Part shown: positions 11,518 to 19,234 of the stretch, piece after piece
Numbering within the stretch: the stretch's first letter is position 1
How the letters are laid out: every line of letters starts with the position of its first letter
From: Flavobacterium beibuense
GTDB lineage: Bacteria; Bacteroidota; Bacteroidia; Flavobacteriales; Flavobacteriaceae
NCBI RefSeq assembly: GCF_004151245.1
Contig: NZ_JUIW01000006.1
Coordinates: 186,001-250,000 of the forward strand
Direction of reading: 5' to 3'
DNA length: 64,000 nt
Made by a program: the position numbers and the translations under genes
Notes under the pieces: generated by a model
Told to the model about the DNA's origin: nothing
Databases searched by the model: none
What the model saw: the letters and a program-made list of their open reading frames with translations, nothing else

Positions 11518-11868
11518 TTATCTTCTTCTTTCTTTAATTTTTGCTTTTTTACCAGTAAGGTCTCTAAAGTAGAATATACGAGCTCTTCTAACTTTACCTC
11601 TTTGGTTAAGTTCAATTTTTTGTAATGCAGGCATGTTGATAGGGAAGATACGCTCTACACCTACTGAACCAGACATTTTACGAATGGTGAAAGTTTGAGT
11701 GATACCAGCACCTCTTTTTTGGATAACAACACCTTTAAAGAACTGAGTTCTTGTTTTTTCACCCTCTTTAATTTCGTAGTACACAGTAATTGTGTCTCCT
11801 GAGTTGAATTCAGGGAAATCTTTTTTCGCAACGAATTCGTCCTGAACGAATTTTACTAAATCAGACAT
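11518..11868 (-). CDS. rplS: 50S ribosomal protein L19
   Basis: L19 sits at the 30S-50S interface of the ribosome. The 116-residue protein contains the family's conserved GDTITVYYEIKEG, RTQFFKGVVIQKRGAG, FTIRKMSGSVGVERIFP and C-terminal GKVRRARIFYFRD segments. It follows trmD on the same strand, as in the common rpsP-rimM-trmD-rplS order, but here the gap is 177 bases and has its own promoter and a folded leader, so rplS is probably independently regulated. Confidence 0.97.
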   Translation of the reverse strand: MSDLVKFVQDEFVAKKDFPEFNSGDTITVYYEIKEGEKTRTQFFKGVVIQKRGAGITQTFTIRKMSGSVGVERIFPINMPALQKIELNQRGKVRRARIFYFRDLTGKKAKIKERRR

Positions 11869-11889
11869 GATTTTAAATTTATATAGTTT

Positions 11890-11930
11890 GAATCAGAACA
11901 ACATTCACGGTTTTCGCCAGAGGTTGATCC
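11890..11930 (-). promoter_or_regulatory. Candidate L19 ribosomal-protein leader
   Basis: The rplS 5' untranslated region can fold: on the minus strand GGATCAAC at the start pairs with GTTG and TGATTC at the end (a bulge of TTC between them), enclosing a GG-CC closed loop. Ribosomal-protein leaders are known for several flavobacterial ribosomal genes, and I believe L19 is among them; I could not check this. The base-pairing is what I see, and autoregulation by L19 is inference. Confidence 0.45.
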
Positions 11931-11941
11931 GAAATTGGCTG

Positions 11942-11970
11942 CAAATATAGTTAATTTTTCTAAACGTCAA
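11942..11970 (-). promoter_or_regulatory. rplS promoter (TTG-N18-TATATTTG)
   Basis: On the minus strand a TTG (11968-11970) is followed after 18 bases by TATATTTG (11942-11949), a full match to the Bacteroidota promoter. The transcript would start near 11938, giving a leader of about 70 bases. Confidence 0.65.
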
Positions 11971-12045
11971 AACAAATTTAAGTGTAAAACAACTGTTTCT
12001 TAAATGTTAAGCTTCAGTTATTTAGCGTTATTTTGGTTTTATATA

Positions 12046-12720
12046 TTACTCCAAAAGATCAGGCCTTCTGTTTTTTGTGTGTTCAAATGCTTTTTCTTCC
12101 CTCCATTTATCAATATTGGCAAAGTTTCCGCTTAAAAGCACATCAGGCACTTTCCATCCTTTATATTCCGCCGGGCGCGTGTAGATAGGAGGGGAAAGCA
12201 GATTGTCCTGAAAACTATCGGTAAGGGCAGAGGTTTCATTGCTTAATACTCCCGGTATAAGTCGTATTATGGAGTCGGCAACAACAGCTGCTGCAAGCTC
12301 ACCTCCCGAAAGTACAAAATCTCCTATGGAAATCTCTTTGGTAATAAAATGATCGCGAACACGCTGATCAACACCTTTGTAATGTCCGCAAAGTATAATG
12401 ATGTTTTTAAGTAACGACATTCGGTTAGCCATTCCCTGATTAAGGGTTTCTCCGTCCGGAGTCATATAGATAACCTCGTCATATTCCCTTTCGCTTTTAA
12501 GTTTGCTTATGCATGCGTCTATAGGTTCTATCATCATAACCATACCGGCACCTCCACCAAACTGGTAGTCGTCTACGTTTTTATGTTTGTTGGTGCTGTA
12601 ATCCCTTAGGTTATGTAGATGTACTTCCACAAGGCCTTTGTCTATGGCGCGTTTAAGTATAGAGGCTTCAAACGGGCTTCTTAAAAGTTCGGGCAGTACA
12701 GTTATAATGTCTATGCGCAT
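12046..12720 (-). CDS. trmD: tRNA (guanine37-N1)-methyltransferase
   Basis: TrmD methylates G37 next to the anticodon of several tRNAs using S-adenosylmethionine, preventing frameshifting. The 224-residue protein shows the family's [13 protein letters not shown] start, [26 protein letters not shown] and the knot segment [15 protein letters not shown], with [10 protein letters not shown] near the C-terminus. Length is typical. It has its own promoter at 12748-12779 and lies upstream of rplS on the same strand. Confidence 0.97.
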   Translation of the reverse strand: MRIDIITVLPELLRSPFEASILKRAIDKGLVEVHLHNLRDYSTNKHKNVDDYQFGGGAGMVMMIEPIDACISKLKSEREYDEVIYMTPDGETLNQGMANRMSLLKNIIILCGHYKGVDQRVRDHFITKEISIGDFVLSGGELAAAVVADSIIRLIPGVLSNETSALTDSFQDNLLSPPIYTRPAEYKGWKVPDVLLSGNFANIDKWREEKAFEHTKNRRPDLLE

Positions 12721-12747
12721 TTTTAAAGTTTCAGAGTTTTAAAGCGG

Positions 12748-12779
12748 CAAAGATACAAAGTTTAACGGCTAACCTGCAA
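12748..12779 (-). promoter_or_regulatory. trmD promoter (TTG-N21-TATCTTTG)
   Basis: On the minus strand TTG (12777-12779) precedes TATCTTTG (12748-12755) by 21 bases. The -33 TTG lies in the loop of the preceding hairpin (12764-12793). The transcript would begin about 24 bases before the trmD ATG. Confidence 0.6.
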
Positions 12780-12793
12780 AAGGGTTAGCCGTT
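12764..12793 (-). terminator. Hairpin after the DUF1569 gene, probable terminator
   Basis: An 11-bp perfect stem (AACGGCTAACC / GGTTAGCCGTT) with an 8-base loop lies just beyond the DUF1569 stop. The T-run after it is poor on both strands, so termination strength is uncertain. Confidence 0.55.
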
Positions 12794-12798
12794 GTTTA

Positions 12799-13251
12799 TT
12801 ATGATCCAAATTGTTTTAAATGGTGATCAAGGTGTTTGTACTGCAATGCGTCCCACTCTTCTATGTTCATTGTACCAAAGAATGGGTGTTTAAGGTTTTT
12901 TATACACTTGTGTCCATCTTTGGCAAAAACCTCTACAAGTTCTACAAGTTCATTTTTTGTGGTTTCAAAATCCGGCTCGTGTGATACCTTGAACTCTTTT
13001 GCGGTAGGCATGCCTTTACCAAAAGGCTGTGGCTGTAATAATTTCTTTTTGGCCGATTTGCCAAAAAAGAAAACAAGAAGCTTGTTTGGTTTTAATTCCA
13101 ATGTCCCGTGGGCTACCTTAATAGGCTGCTGGCAGTGCAATAGCATTTGACTTACCGTCATTTTTCCCCATTGAGAAAGGGTAATTGGTGTAAGCTGATT
13201 AATTCTTTCTATAAGTTCTTTATTATCGGAGGGATTAAATATACTCGGCAT
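12799..13251 (-). CDS. DUF1569 family protein (DinB-like fold)
   Basis: The 150-residue soluble protein matches the DUF1569 pattern: an opening SIFNPSDNKELIERINQLTP, then WGKMTVSQMLLHCQQPI (the histidine that aligns with a metal ligand of DinB-like four-helix bundles), HPFFGTMNIEEWDALQYKHLDHHLKQF at the end with further His residues. These His positions suggest a metal site. The biochemical role is unknown; members are often thiol- or stress-associated by inference only. A -7 element (TAAATTTG on the minus strand, 13277-13284) lies about 25 bases before the ATG. Confidence 0.8.
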   Translation of the reverse strand: MPSIFNPSDNKELIERINQLTPITLSQWGKMTVSQMLLHCQQPIKVAHGTLELKPNKLLVFFFGKSAKKKLLQPQPFGKGMPTAKEFKVSHEPDFETTKNELVELVEVFAKDGHKCIKNLKHPFFGTMNIEEWDALQYKHLDHHLKQFGS

Positions 13252-13288
13252 AAGTTCGTTTTTTGAAAATTTCTCCCAAATTTAAGGA

Positions 13289-14098
13289 TTATTCATCTAA
13301 CTTTTTCACTGCTTTAAGCGCATAAACAAAAGGAATTTTGTTTTGCAAGTGAGGGATTCTAAAGTGTTTGCTTTCAAATTCTTCCATGTTGCTAAAGCAA
13401 TTATAGGGAGAATAATCATACTCCTTAAAGGTCTTAATTTCAAGATTATTGGAAATCAGACTGGTAAAAACCTCGCTAAGGTCGTGGTTCCATGAAATGG
13501 TTTTGGCTTCCATGGGAGCTGCTTTATCTGCATAAGTTCCTGTTTCGGTTTCAATAATAGTTTCTACATTAAAATAGCTGTAGTCTATTTTTTGAAAACC
13601 ACTGTCAAACATCCATACAAAAGGATGAAATTCGGCAAAAACAAAGCTGCCTCCCGGTTTTAAAAAATGGTTAATCACTTTTGCCCATTTATCAAGGTTG
13701 GGCAGCCAGCCAATAGTGCCGTAGCTGGTAAATACAATATCAAACTTTTCATTGAGATGATTGGGTAGGTTATACACATCACAACATATAAAATTGGCAG
13801 GTATTCCTGTGGTTACTGCAAGTTCTCGGGCTTTGTTAATGGCAACATCAGAAAGGTCTACTCCCGTAATCTGTGCGCCCATTCTTCCTAAAGACAAGGT
13901 GTCCTGACCGAAATGGCATTGCAGGTGCAGTATTTTTTTGCCTGTAATGTTGCCTAAAAGTTCAAGCTCAATGCTGTTTAGTGATGTTTCTCCGTTAAGA
14001 AACCCGGTCATGTTGTAGAAAGCGGAATCTATATGGAATTCTGTCTTTTTGTTCCAGGCTTCTTTGTTTATGTTTATGTAATTGCTTTCGTTTTCCAT
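13289..14098 (-). CDS. Class I SAM-dependent methyltransferase
   Basis: A 269-residue soluble protein with a Rossmann methyltransferase core: motif I region KKILHLQCHFGQDTLSLG (about 54-71), the acidic ribose-binding loop ITGVDLSD (about 76-83), and FDIVFTSYGTIGWLPN further on. The substrate is not evident; the C-terminal half (HPFVWMFDSGF, SWNHDLSEVFTSLI) resembles small-molecule methyltransferases annotated only by domain. The gene is monocistronic, with TAAATTTG on the minus strand at 14118-14125 as a candidate -7 element. Confidence 0.85.
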   Translation of the reverse strand: MENESNYININKEAWNKKTEFHIDSAFYNMTGFLNGETSLNSIELELLGNITGKKILHLQCHFGQDTLSLGRMGAQITGVDLSDVAINKARELAVTTGIPANFICCDVYNLPNHLNEKFDIVFTSYGTIGWLPNLDKWAKVINHFLKPGGSFVFAEFHPFVWMFDSGFQKIDYSYFNVETIIETETGTYADKAAPMEAKTISWNHDLSEVFTSLISNNLEIKTFKEYDYSPYNCFSNMEEFESKHFRIPHLQNKIPFVYALKAVKKLDE

Positions 14099-14170
14099 AG
14101 CTTTTGGGTTTGATATCCAAATTTACCTTTTTCTTATAATTCGTTATCAGGTTTAGTGGTAATTAATTTG

Positions 14171-14178
14171 TAAATTTG
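14171..14178 (+). promoter_or_regulatory. Promoter of the cyclophilin-FKBP gene, -7 element TAAATTTG
   Basis: Exact TAnnTTTG match 27 bases before the ATG, divergent from the methyltransferase promoter. No certain -33 TTG. Confidence 0.5.
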
Positions 14179-14204
14179 CGCCTCATAATAAAAAATAAAG
14201 ACAG

Positions 14205-15137
14205 ATGGAAAACGGAATTTACGCTAAATTCAATACCCCAAAAGGTTCTATTTTAGTAAAACTTACTCATGATAAAACGCCTGGTACTGTAGGTAACTTT
14301 GTAGGACTTGCCGAAGGTAATCTTGAAAACGATGCTAAGCCGCAAGGCAAACCATATTATAACGGACTTAAATTTCACAGGGTTATTCCTGATTTTATGA
14401 TTCAGGGAGGATGCCCGGTAGGAACAGGTGTTGGTGGTCCTGGTTATCAGTTTGATGATGAGTTCCATCCGGAACTTAGACACGACAAGCCTGGAGTACT
14501 TTCTATGGCAAATGCAGGTCCCGGTACTAACGGATCTCAGTTCTTTATCACTCACGTAGAGACACCTTGGTTAGATAACAAACACACTGTTTTCGGACAT
14601 GTGGTAGAAGGTCAGGATATTGTTGATGCTGTTGCTCAGGGAGATGCTATTGAAAGTATTGAGATTATCCGTGAAGGTGATGAGGCTAAAAATTGGAATG
14701 CGATTGAGGCTTTCAGAACTTTTGAAGGTTCACGAGAAAAACGTATTGCTGAGGAAAAAGAAAGAGCTGAAGCTGAAATGGAAAAGCTTGCTGCAGGTTT
14801 TGATAAAACAGACAGCGGACTTCGTTATAAAATAATCCAGAAAGGTAGCGGCAAGAAAGCTGAAAAAGGGAAAACTGTATCAGTTCACTACACAGGTTCT
14901 TTAGATAACGGACAGGTGTTTGATTCATCATACAAAAGAAAACAACCTATTGATTTTCCTCTAGGTATGGGGCATGTAATTGAAGGATGGGATGAAGGTA
15001 TCGCTTTACTACAGGTTGGTGACAAAGCAAGATTTGTTATTCCTTCTCATCTGGGTTATGGTTCTCGTGGTGCAGGTGGTGTTATTCCGCCGGATGCTAC
15101 ACTTATTTTTGATGTGGAACTAATGGATGTAAAATAA
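14205..15137 (+). CDS. Dual-domain peptidyl-prolyl isomerase (cyclophilin-FKBP fusion)
   Basis: This 310-residue protein joins two unrelated prolyl-isomerase folds. The cyclophilin domain (about 5-155) has [13 protein letters not shown] (57-69), NGSQFFIT (109-116) and the active-site Trp in [11 protein letters not shown] (121-131). A charged helical linker (about 165-200, rich in Glu, Lys and Ala) follows. The FKBP domain (about 205-310) has VHYTG (227-231), VIEGWDEGI (258-266) and [15 protein letters not shown]. No signal peptide is present, so it acts in the cytoplasm. Such cyclophilin-FKBP fusions (dual-family immunophilins) are known, including from Flavobacterium. It is followed by a terminator and appears monocistronic. 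Confidence 0.95.
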   Translation: MENGIYAKFNTPKGSILVKLTHDKTPGTVGNFVGLAEGNLENDAKPQGKPYYNGLKFHRVIPDFMIQGGCPVGTGVGGPGYQFDDEFHPELRHDKPGVLSMANAGPGTNGSQFFITHVETPWLDNKHTVFGHVVEGQDIVDAVAQGDAIESIEIIREGDEAKNWNAIEAFRTFEGSREKRIAEEKERAEAEMEKLAAGFDKTDSGLRYKIIQKGSGKKAEKGKTVSVHYTGSLDNGQVFDSSYKRKQPIDFPLGMGHVIEGWDEGIALLQVGDKARFVIPSHLGYGSRGAGGVIPPDATLIFDVELMDVK

Positions 15138-15190
15138 TAGTATTTAGTATTGAGATCTCAGAATTGAGATTTAAATACTTTTAAATATTC

Positions 15191-15219
15191 AAAGCGCTTC
15201 TTTTTGAGGCGCTTTTTTT
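15191..15219 (+). terminator. Rho-independent terminator after the PPIase gene
   Basis: Stem AAAGCGC / GCGCTTT with an 11-base loop followed by a T-run, about 55 bases after the stop. Between stop and stem there is a short imperfect repeat of the word ATTGAGAT. Confidence 0.75.
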
Positions 15220-15232
15220 ATTGGAATACTTT

Positions 15233-15263
15233 TTGAATGTGATGTTTATATGGCTTATTTTTG
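15233..15263 (+). promoter_or_regulatory. Promoter of the 15283 gene (TTG-N20-TATTTTTG)
   Basis: TTG at 15233-15235 and TATTTTTG at 15256-15263, spacing 20. The implied start near 15268 excludes the in-frame ATG at 15250 and supports the ATG at 15283. Confidence 0.65.
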
Positions 15264-15282
15264 TAAAATACATTACAGCGTT

Positions 15283-15825
15283 ATGAAAAAGCTTTTATTC
15301 TTAGTTATAATATTGATAGGTTTTACCGCAAAAGCCCAATTGCCGGGTTCTACCATGCACTGCGGGTATGATTTTACATCATATTTGGTATTGCATGTAC
15401 ATGAGCAGGGTAAGGAGGAAAATGTAAAAAATCTTAAGATAACTGTTGTGGATAGCTTGGGGCGTGACCTTATTAATGTAAACAATATGTATAGCTGGAG
15501 TAATGCTAACAAACCGCTTCAATTTTCGCTTAACTATCTTATCGACGATAATAACAAAAGGCTGGAAGAAGGTGCTACTGCTACAAAAGAGCGTTGGTTT
15601 TTTCCTTTTGCCAAAGATAATTACCTGTTATCTGTAGCAAATACTTTTCCTGCTGATAGTTACAGTATAAAGGTTGAGGATACAACGGGAGCTTATAAAC
15701 CTGTAATTATTCAGCTTTATGCTTACAATATGTATGTACTTTGCTCTAATGAAAGTAGAGACGCGGCTATGAAATTTGGGCGTAAAATGAATAAACCTTT
15801 GGAGATAGTACTTGAAAAGAAATAA
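15283..15825 (+). CDS. Secreted protein of unknown function
   Basis: A 180-residue protein starting with a clear signal peptide (MKKLLFLVIILIGFTAKAQ), so it is exported to the periplasm or beyond. The mature part has a run of beta-strand-like segments (SYLVLHVHEQ, LKITVVDSLG, YSIKVEDTTG, VIIQLYAYNMYVL) that suggest an immunoglobulin-like or beta-sandwich domain; I do not recognise the family. It has two or three Cys (mature His-Cys-Gly and Leu-Cys-Ser). The ATG at 15283 is chosen on signal peptide and promoter grounds. It is convergent with the redoxin gene downstream. Confidence 0.75.
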   Translation: MKKLLFLVIILIGFTAKAQLPGSTMHCGYDFTSYLVLHVHEQGKEENVKNLKITVVDSLGRDLINVNNMYSWSNANKPLQFSLNYLIDDNNKRLEEGATATKERWFFPFAKDNYLLSVANTFPADSYSIKVEDTTGAYKPVIIQLYAYNMYVLCSNESRDAAMKFGRKMNKPLEIVLEKK

Positions 15826-15851
15826 TTGTTAGTTTAGATAACTCTATTAAT

Positions 15852-16406
15852 CTACCTCCATTTTATATTACACCCCATACTTGGTTTTTGAGGCTCAGGT
15901 ATAGTACGGTTGTATAAAATGCCATCTATGGCATTACGCAGGTCGCTGCCGCTTACCGGTATATTATTGCCCGGACGGGAATCGTCAAGCTGCCCACGAT
16001 ATACCAGTCGGTTTTGAGAATCAAATAAGTAAAAATCAGGTGTACAGGCAGCATCGTATGCTTTCGCCACTTCCTGAGTTTCATCAAAAAGATAAGGGAA
16101 ATCTATATCATTTTTAAAGGCAAACTCGGTCATACGGTCAGGGCCGTCCTGTGGGTATTTTACAGGATCGTTACTGCTAATGGCTACCATGCCTATTCCC
16201 TGTACGGTATAATCGTTGGCAATCATTACAATTTCCTCAAGAACATGTAATACAAAAGGGCAGTGGTTGCATATAAACATGACTAATGTGCCTTTTTCGC
16301 CTTTAATATCCTTAAATGAAAAACTGTTGCTGGAGTTGGTGTCTTTTAAATAGAACTCCGGTGCTATAGTACTTAACGGAAGCATGTTTGAGGGTGTGTT
16401 TGCCAT
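15852..16406 (-). CDS. Thioredoxin-fold redoxin (AhpC/TSA-like)
   Basis: The 184-residue protein without signal peptide has a redoxin domain: APEFYLKDTNSSNSFSFKDI, GTLVMFICNHCPFVLHVLEEI with an unusual CNHC active-site pair (near residues 46-49), then VAISSNDPVKYPQDGPDRM and CTPDFYLFDSQNRLVYRGQLDD. These segments are typical of the thioredoxin family proteins with CxxCP active site that are widespread in Bacteroidota and cyanobacteria. The likely role is thiol-dependent reduction in the cytoplasm; the substrate is unknown. It ends with CNIKW, another Cys common in this group. Confidence 0.88.
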   Translation of the reverse strand: MANTPSNMLPLSTIAPEFYLKDTNSSNSFSFKDIKGEKGTLVMFICNHCPFVLHVLEEIVMIANDYTVQGIGMVAISSNDPVKYPQDGPDRMTEFAFKNDIDFPYLFDETQEVAKAYDAACTPDFYLFDSQNRLVYRGQLDDSRPGNNIPVSGSDLRNAIDGILYNRTIPEPQKPSMGCNIKWR

Positions 16407-16472
16407 TTCTTAGAAAAGATTTATTTTAGCAAATTACGATAAATTTTAAAATAAAATAAAAAAGAAAAAGCT

Positions 16473-16805
16473 ATGTTAACATGGGAAGAATTTGAGAAAA
16501 CCGAGATGCGGGTGGGTACTATAACAGCTGTAAATGATTTTCCGGAAGCCAGAAAGCCTGCCTATCAGCTTACTATAGATTTTGGTAATGAAATAGGAGT
16601 GAGGAAATCATCGGCACAAATTACAAAACGTTATACAAAGGAGCAGCTAACCGGAAGACAGATTGTTGCTGTGGTGAATTTTCCTAAAAAACAGATAGGA
16701 AAGTTTATGAGCGAATGCCTTGTCCTTGGTGCTATGGGTGCAGATAATGATATTGTACTGCTGGCACCCGATTTTAAAGTAGAAAACGGATTGCGTATAG
16801 GATAA
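16473..16805 (+). CDS. csaA: tRNA-binding protein CsaA
   Basis: The 110-residue protein is an EMAP-II-like OB-fold of the CsaA type: FEKTEMRVGTITAV (about 6-19), EARKPAYQLTIDFG, SSAQITKRYT and ADNDIVLLAPDFKVENG at the end. CsaA dimers bind tRNA and were described as an export-related chaperone in Bacillus. Length is the family norm. It is followed by a bidirectional terminator shared with the convergent DUF3276 gene. Confidence 0.93.
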   Translation: MLTWEEFEKTEMRVGTITAVNDFPEARKPAYQLTIDFGNEIGVRKSSAQITKRYTKEQLTGRQIVAVVNFPKKQIGKFMSECLVLGAMGADNDIVLLAPDFKVENGLRIG

Positions 16806-16808
16806 AAT

Positions 16809-16836
16809 AAAAAAACTGCCAATAGGCAGTTTTTTT
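16809..16836. terminator. Bidirectional terminator between csaA and the DUF3276 gene
   Basis: Stem AAAAACTGCC / GGCAGTTTTT with a 4-base loop and A/T-runs on both sides, sitting in the 32-base gap between two convergent genes. Confidence 0.85.
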
Positions 16837-16837
16837 A

Positions 16838-17209
16838 TTAAATGTCGTCAAAGTTTACGTCTGTAAAGCTTTCGGTTGTAACAGTTTCCTCAGCTTTATC
16901 GGCAAACAGTTTTTTGAAATCTTTCTGGTGTCTTTCAGATATTACTTCTTCACCTTTATGTGCAAGTACATAATCGGTCATTTCATTAAGTATTTCTTTG
17001 AAAGCAGCGAAATCTTCCTTGTAAAGATAAATCTTGTGTTTTTTAAAGTGGAAAGAACCATCTTCTTCTGTAAACTTCTTGCTTTCAGTAACTGTTAGGT
17101 AGTAATCGTCAGCTTTAGTGGATCTCACATCAAAAAAATATGTCCTTCTTCCTGCCCTTAAAACTTTAGAAAAGATTTCTTCTTTTTCAAGCATGTCATT
17201 ATCTCTCAT
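16838..17209 (-). CDS. DUF3276 PUR-domain nucleic-acid-binding protein
   Basis: The 123-residue protein fits the DUF3276 family: MLEKEEIFSKVLRAGRRTYFFDVR, DYYLTVTESKKF, FHFKKHKIYLYKEDFAAFKEIL and the acidic tail. The family has the PUR-alpha-like fold (Whirly-related) and the Borrelia member binds DNA and RNA. A role in binding single-stranded nucleic acid is therefore likely but was not shown for this group. It follows the ABC transporter gene by 72 bases on the opposite side of no shared promoter; I infer separate transcription. Confidence 0.88.
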   Translation of the reverse strand: MRDNDMLEKEEIFSKVLRAGRRTYFFDVRSTKADDYYLTVTESKKFTEEDGSFHFKKHKIYLYKEDFAAFKEILNEMTDYVLAHKGEEVISERHQKDFKKLFADKAEETVTTESFTDVNFDDI

Positions 17210-17281
17210 AATCCTTCGTACTTTTTTAATTGGTTTATGTAGCTACCAAAAATCTAAAAAAAATCTTAATAATCCAACAAT

Positions 17282-19039
17282 TTAATTTATTTCTTTTTCT
17301 GAAAGCTGTTTTAAATATAGCTCTTTGTAATATCCCGGCTCGTTTACAAGTTGATTGTGAGTTCCTTGCTGAATGATTTTTCCGTCCTCTAAAATAATGA
17401 TCTTATCGGCATTCTTTGCAGAGGATACCCTGTGGCTTACAATAATAGTAGTCTTGTCTTTACAAAACTCCATAAGGTTGTTTAGTATAGCTTCCTCAGT
17501 TTCAGTGTCTACGGCAGAAAGCGAGTCGTCCAGTAACAGTACCGGTGCATTTTTAATCATGGCACGCGCAATAGAAACACGCTGTTTTTGCCCTCCCGAA
17601 AGTGTAATACCTCTTTCACCTAATATGGTTTCATATTCCTTGTTAAAAGCTATGATATTATTGTGTACCACCGCTTTTTTGGCAACGGAAACTACTTCTT
17701 CATCCGTAGCATATTCATCGCCAAATTTTATGTTATTCTTAATGGTGTCGGAGAAAAGAAATGCATCCTGAGGTACAAAGCCTACACTGTTTCTAAGATC
17801 ATACAGATTGAGTTTTTTAATATCAGTACCATCAACTGTTATTTTTCCTTCCTGTATATCATACAGTCTGCTTATCAGGGAAAGGATAGTTGATTTACCG
17901 GATCCTGTTTTTCCTAAAATGGCCAGTGTTTTACCTTTATTAACATTAAATGATACATTTTTAAGTGCAGTAATGTTAGTGTCTTCGTAAGTGAAAGTAA
18001 CATTGTTGAATGCTATATCACCTTCGATAACCGAGTGTTCCGGATTTGTGTTTTGTATTTCCGGCTCTGTTTTAAGGAACTCATTAATCCTTTTTTGTGA
18101 AGCCTCAGCTTCCTGAACCATACTGGATATCCATCCTAAAGAGGCAACAGGCCAGGTAAGCATATTTATATATAGTATGAATTGTGCAATGGTTCCTATT
18201 TCTGCAATGGTTCCGTCAATATACATTTTACCACCTACATATATTACAACAAGGTTACTAATACCTATTAGTAATATCATAAACGGACCAAATAAGGCAC
18301 TTACCTTAGCAAGGCTCATGTTTTTGTCTTTACTATCTCTTGAAAGATCGGTAAAATCGTCCTGTTTTTGTTTTTCAAGTGCGTAGGCTTTTATTACCCT
18401 TATGCCTGAAAACATTTCCTGTGTAAATGTTGCAAGTTTAGACAGGTTTTCCTGATAGCGGGTGCTGCGTTTGTTTATTTCAACGCTTATCTTAAATATG
18501 CTATATGATAGTATAGGTAATGGCAGTAATGTGTAAAGAGTAAGTTTAGGCGATATAATTATCATGTGTGTGGTAATAACCGCAAAACGTATAATGGTGT
18601 TAAGGCTATACATTATGGCAGGGCCTACATAAGAACGTACTTTATTTACATCTTCGCTAATACGGTTCATAAGGTCACCTGTGCGGTTCTTTTTATAGAA
18701 GCTTTGTGAAAGCTTTTCATAATGCTCAAATATCTCGTTCTTTAAATCGAACTCAATATGCCTTGACATTACTATAATAGTCTGCCTCATAAAAAAGGTA
18801 AGTACACCGGCAAGCAGGGTAGTACCTATAATTATAAGGATACTGTGAAATATCTGTTGTTGAGCAACCGATGCTGTAATTTTACCCGAAGTTGCCTTTT
18901 CTATAGAGGTTAATATTGCCCCGGTATATTCCGGTGAAAATAAAGAGAATATATTGGCGATAATCGTGATAAAAATTCCTAAAAGAAATTGAAATTTATA
19001 TTTTATAAAGTATTTGTTTAAATGCTGAAGTTCCTTCAT
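17282..19039 (-). CDS. ABC exporter, fused permease/ATPase (MsbA-like)
   Basis: A 585-residue half-transporter: an N-terminal membrane domain with six helices (about 15-310) and a C-terminal ATPase (about 335-580) with Walker A GKTGSGKST, signature LSGGQKQR, Walker B VLLLDDSLSAVD and the His switch VSHRVS. It forms a homodimer or pairs with another half-transporter; the usual substrates are lipids, drugs or peptides, and none can be assigned. It is divergent from leucine dehydrogenase. Confidence 0.92.
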   Translation of the reverse strand: MKELQHLNKYFIKYKFQFLLGIFITIIANIFSLFSPEYTGAILTSIEKATSGKITASVAQQQIFHSILIIIGTTLLAGVLTFFMRQTIIVMSRHIEFDLKNEIFEHYEKLSQSFYKKNRTGDLMNRISEDVNKVRSYVGPAIMYSLNTIIRFAVITTHMIIISPKLTLYTLLPLPILSYSIFKISVEINKRSTRYQENLSKLATFTQEMFSGIRVIKAYALEKQKQDDFTDLSRDSKDKNMSLAKVSALFGPFMILLIGISNLVVIYVGGKMYIDGTIAEIGTIAQFILYINMLTWPVASLGWISSMVQEAEASQKRINEFLKTEPEIQNTNPEHSVIEGDIAFNNVTFTYEDTNITALKNVSFNVNKGKTLAILGKTGSGKSTILSLISRLYDIQEGKITVDGTDIKKLNLYDLRNSVGFVPQDAFLFSDTIKNNIKFGDEYATDEEVVSVAKKAVVHNNIIAFNKEYETILGERGITLSGGQKQRVSIARAMIKNAPVLLLDDSLSAVDTETEEAILNNLMEFCKDKTTIIVSHRVSSAKNADKIIILEDGKIIQQGTHNQLVNEPGYYKELYLKQLSEKEIN

Positions 19040-19162
19040 GATAATATTGTTAAATCAGGATTTTTTTAGCTAAAATTGTTAAAATCAGATTATTGGTCAG
19101 GTAATTAGCCTATCAAAATTAATGTATTTTTATTATTGAAAACTTAAAAAAAAGGATTTATT

Positions 19163-19193
19163 TTGCCGTATCTTAAATTTAAATGTATTTTTG
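19163..19193 (+). promoter_or_regulatory. Leucine dehydrogenase promoter (TTG-N20-TATTTTTG)
   Basis: TTTTG ending at 19165 and TATTTTTG at 19186-19193 with 20 bases between; this is one of the best promoter matches in the window. The leader is about 37 bases. The 19040-19234 gap holds nothing else recognisable. Confidence 0.7.
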
Positions 19194-19234
19194 TACACTG
19201 TTTTTGAATAAATTTCAATTTAAAAAATATTATC

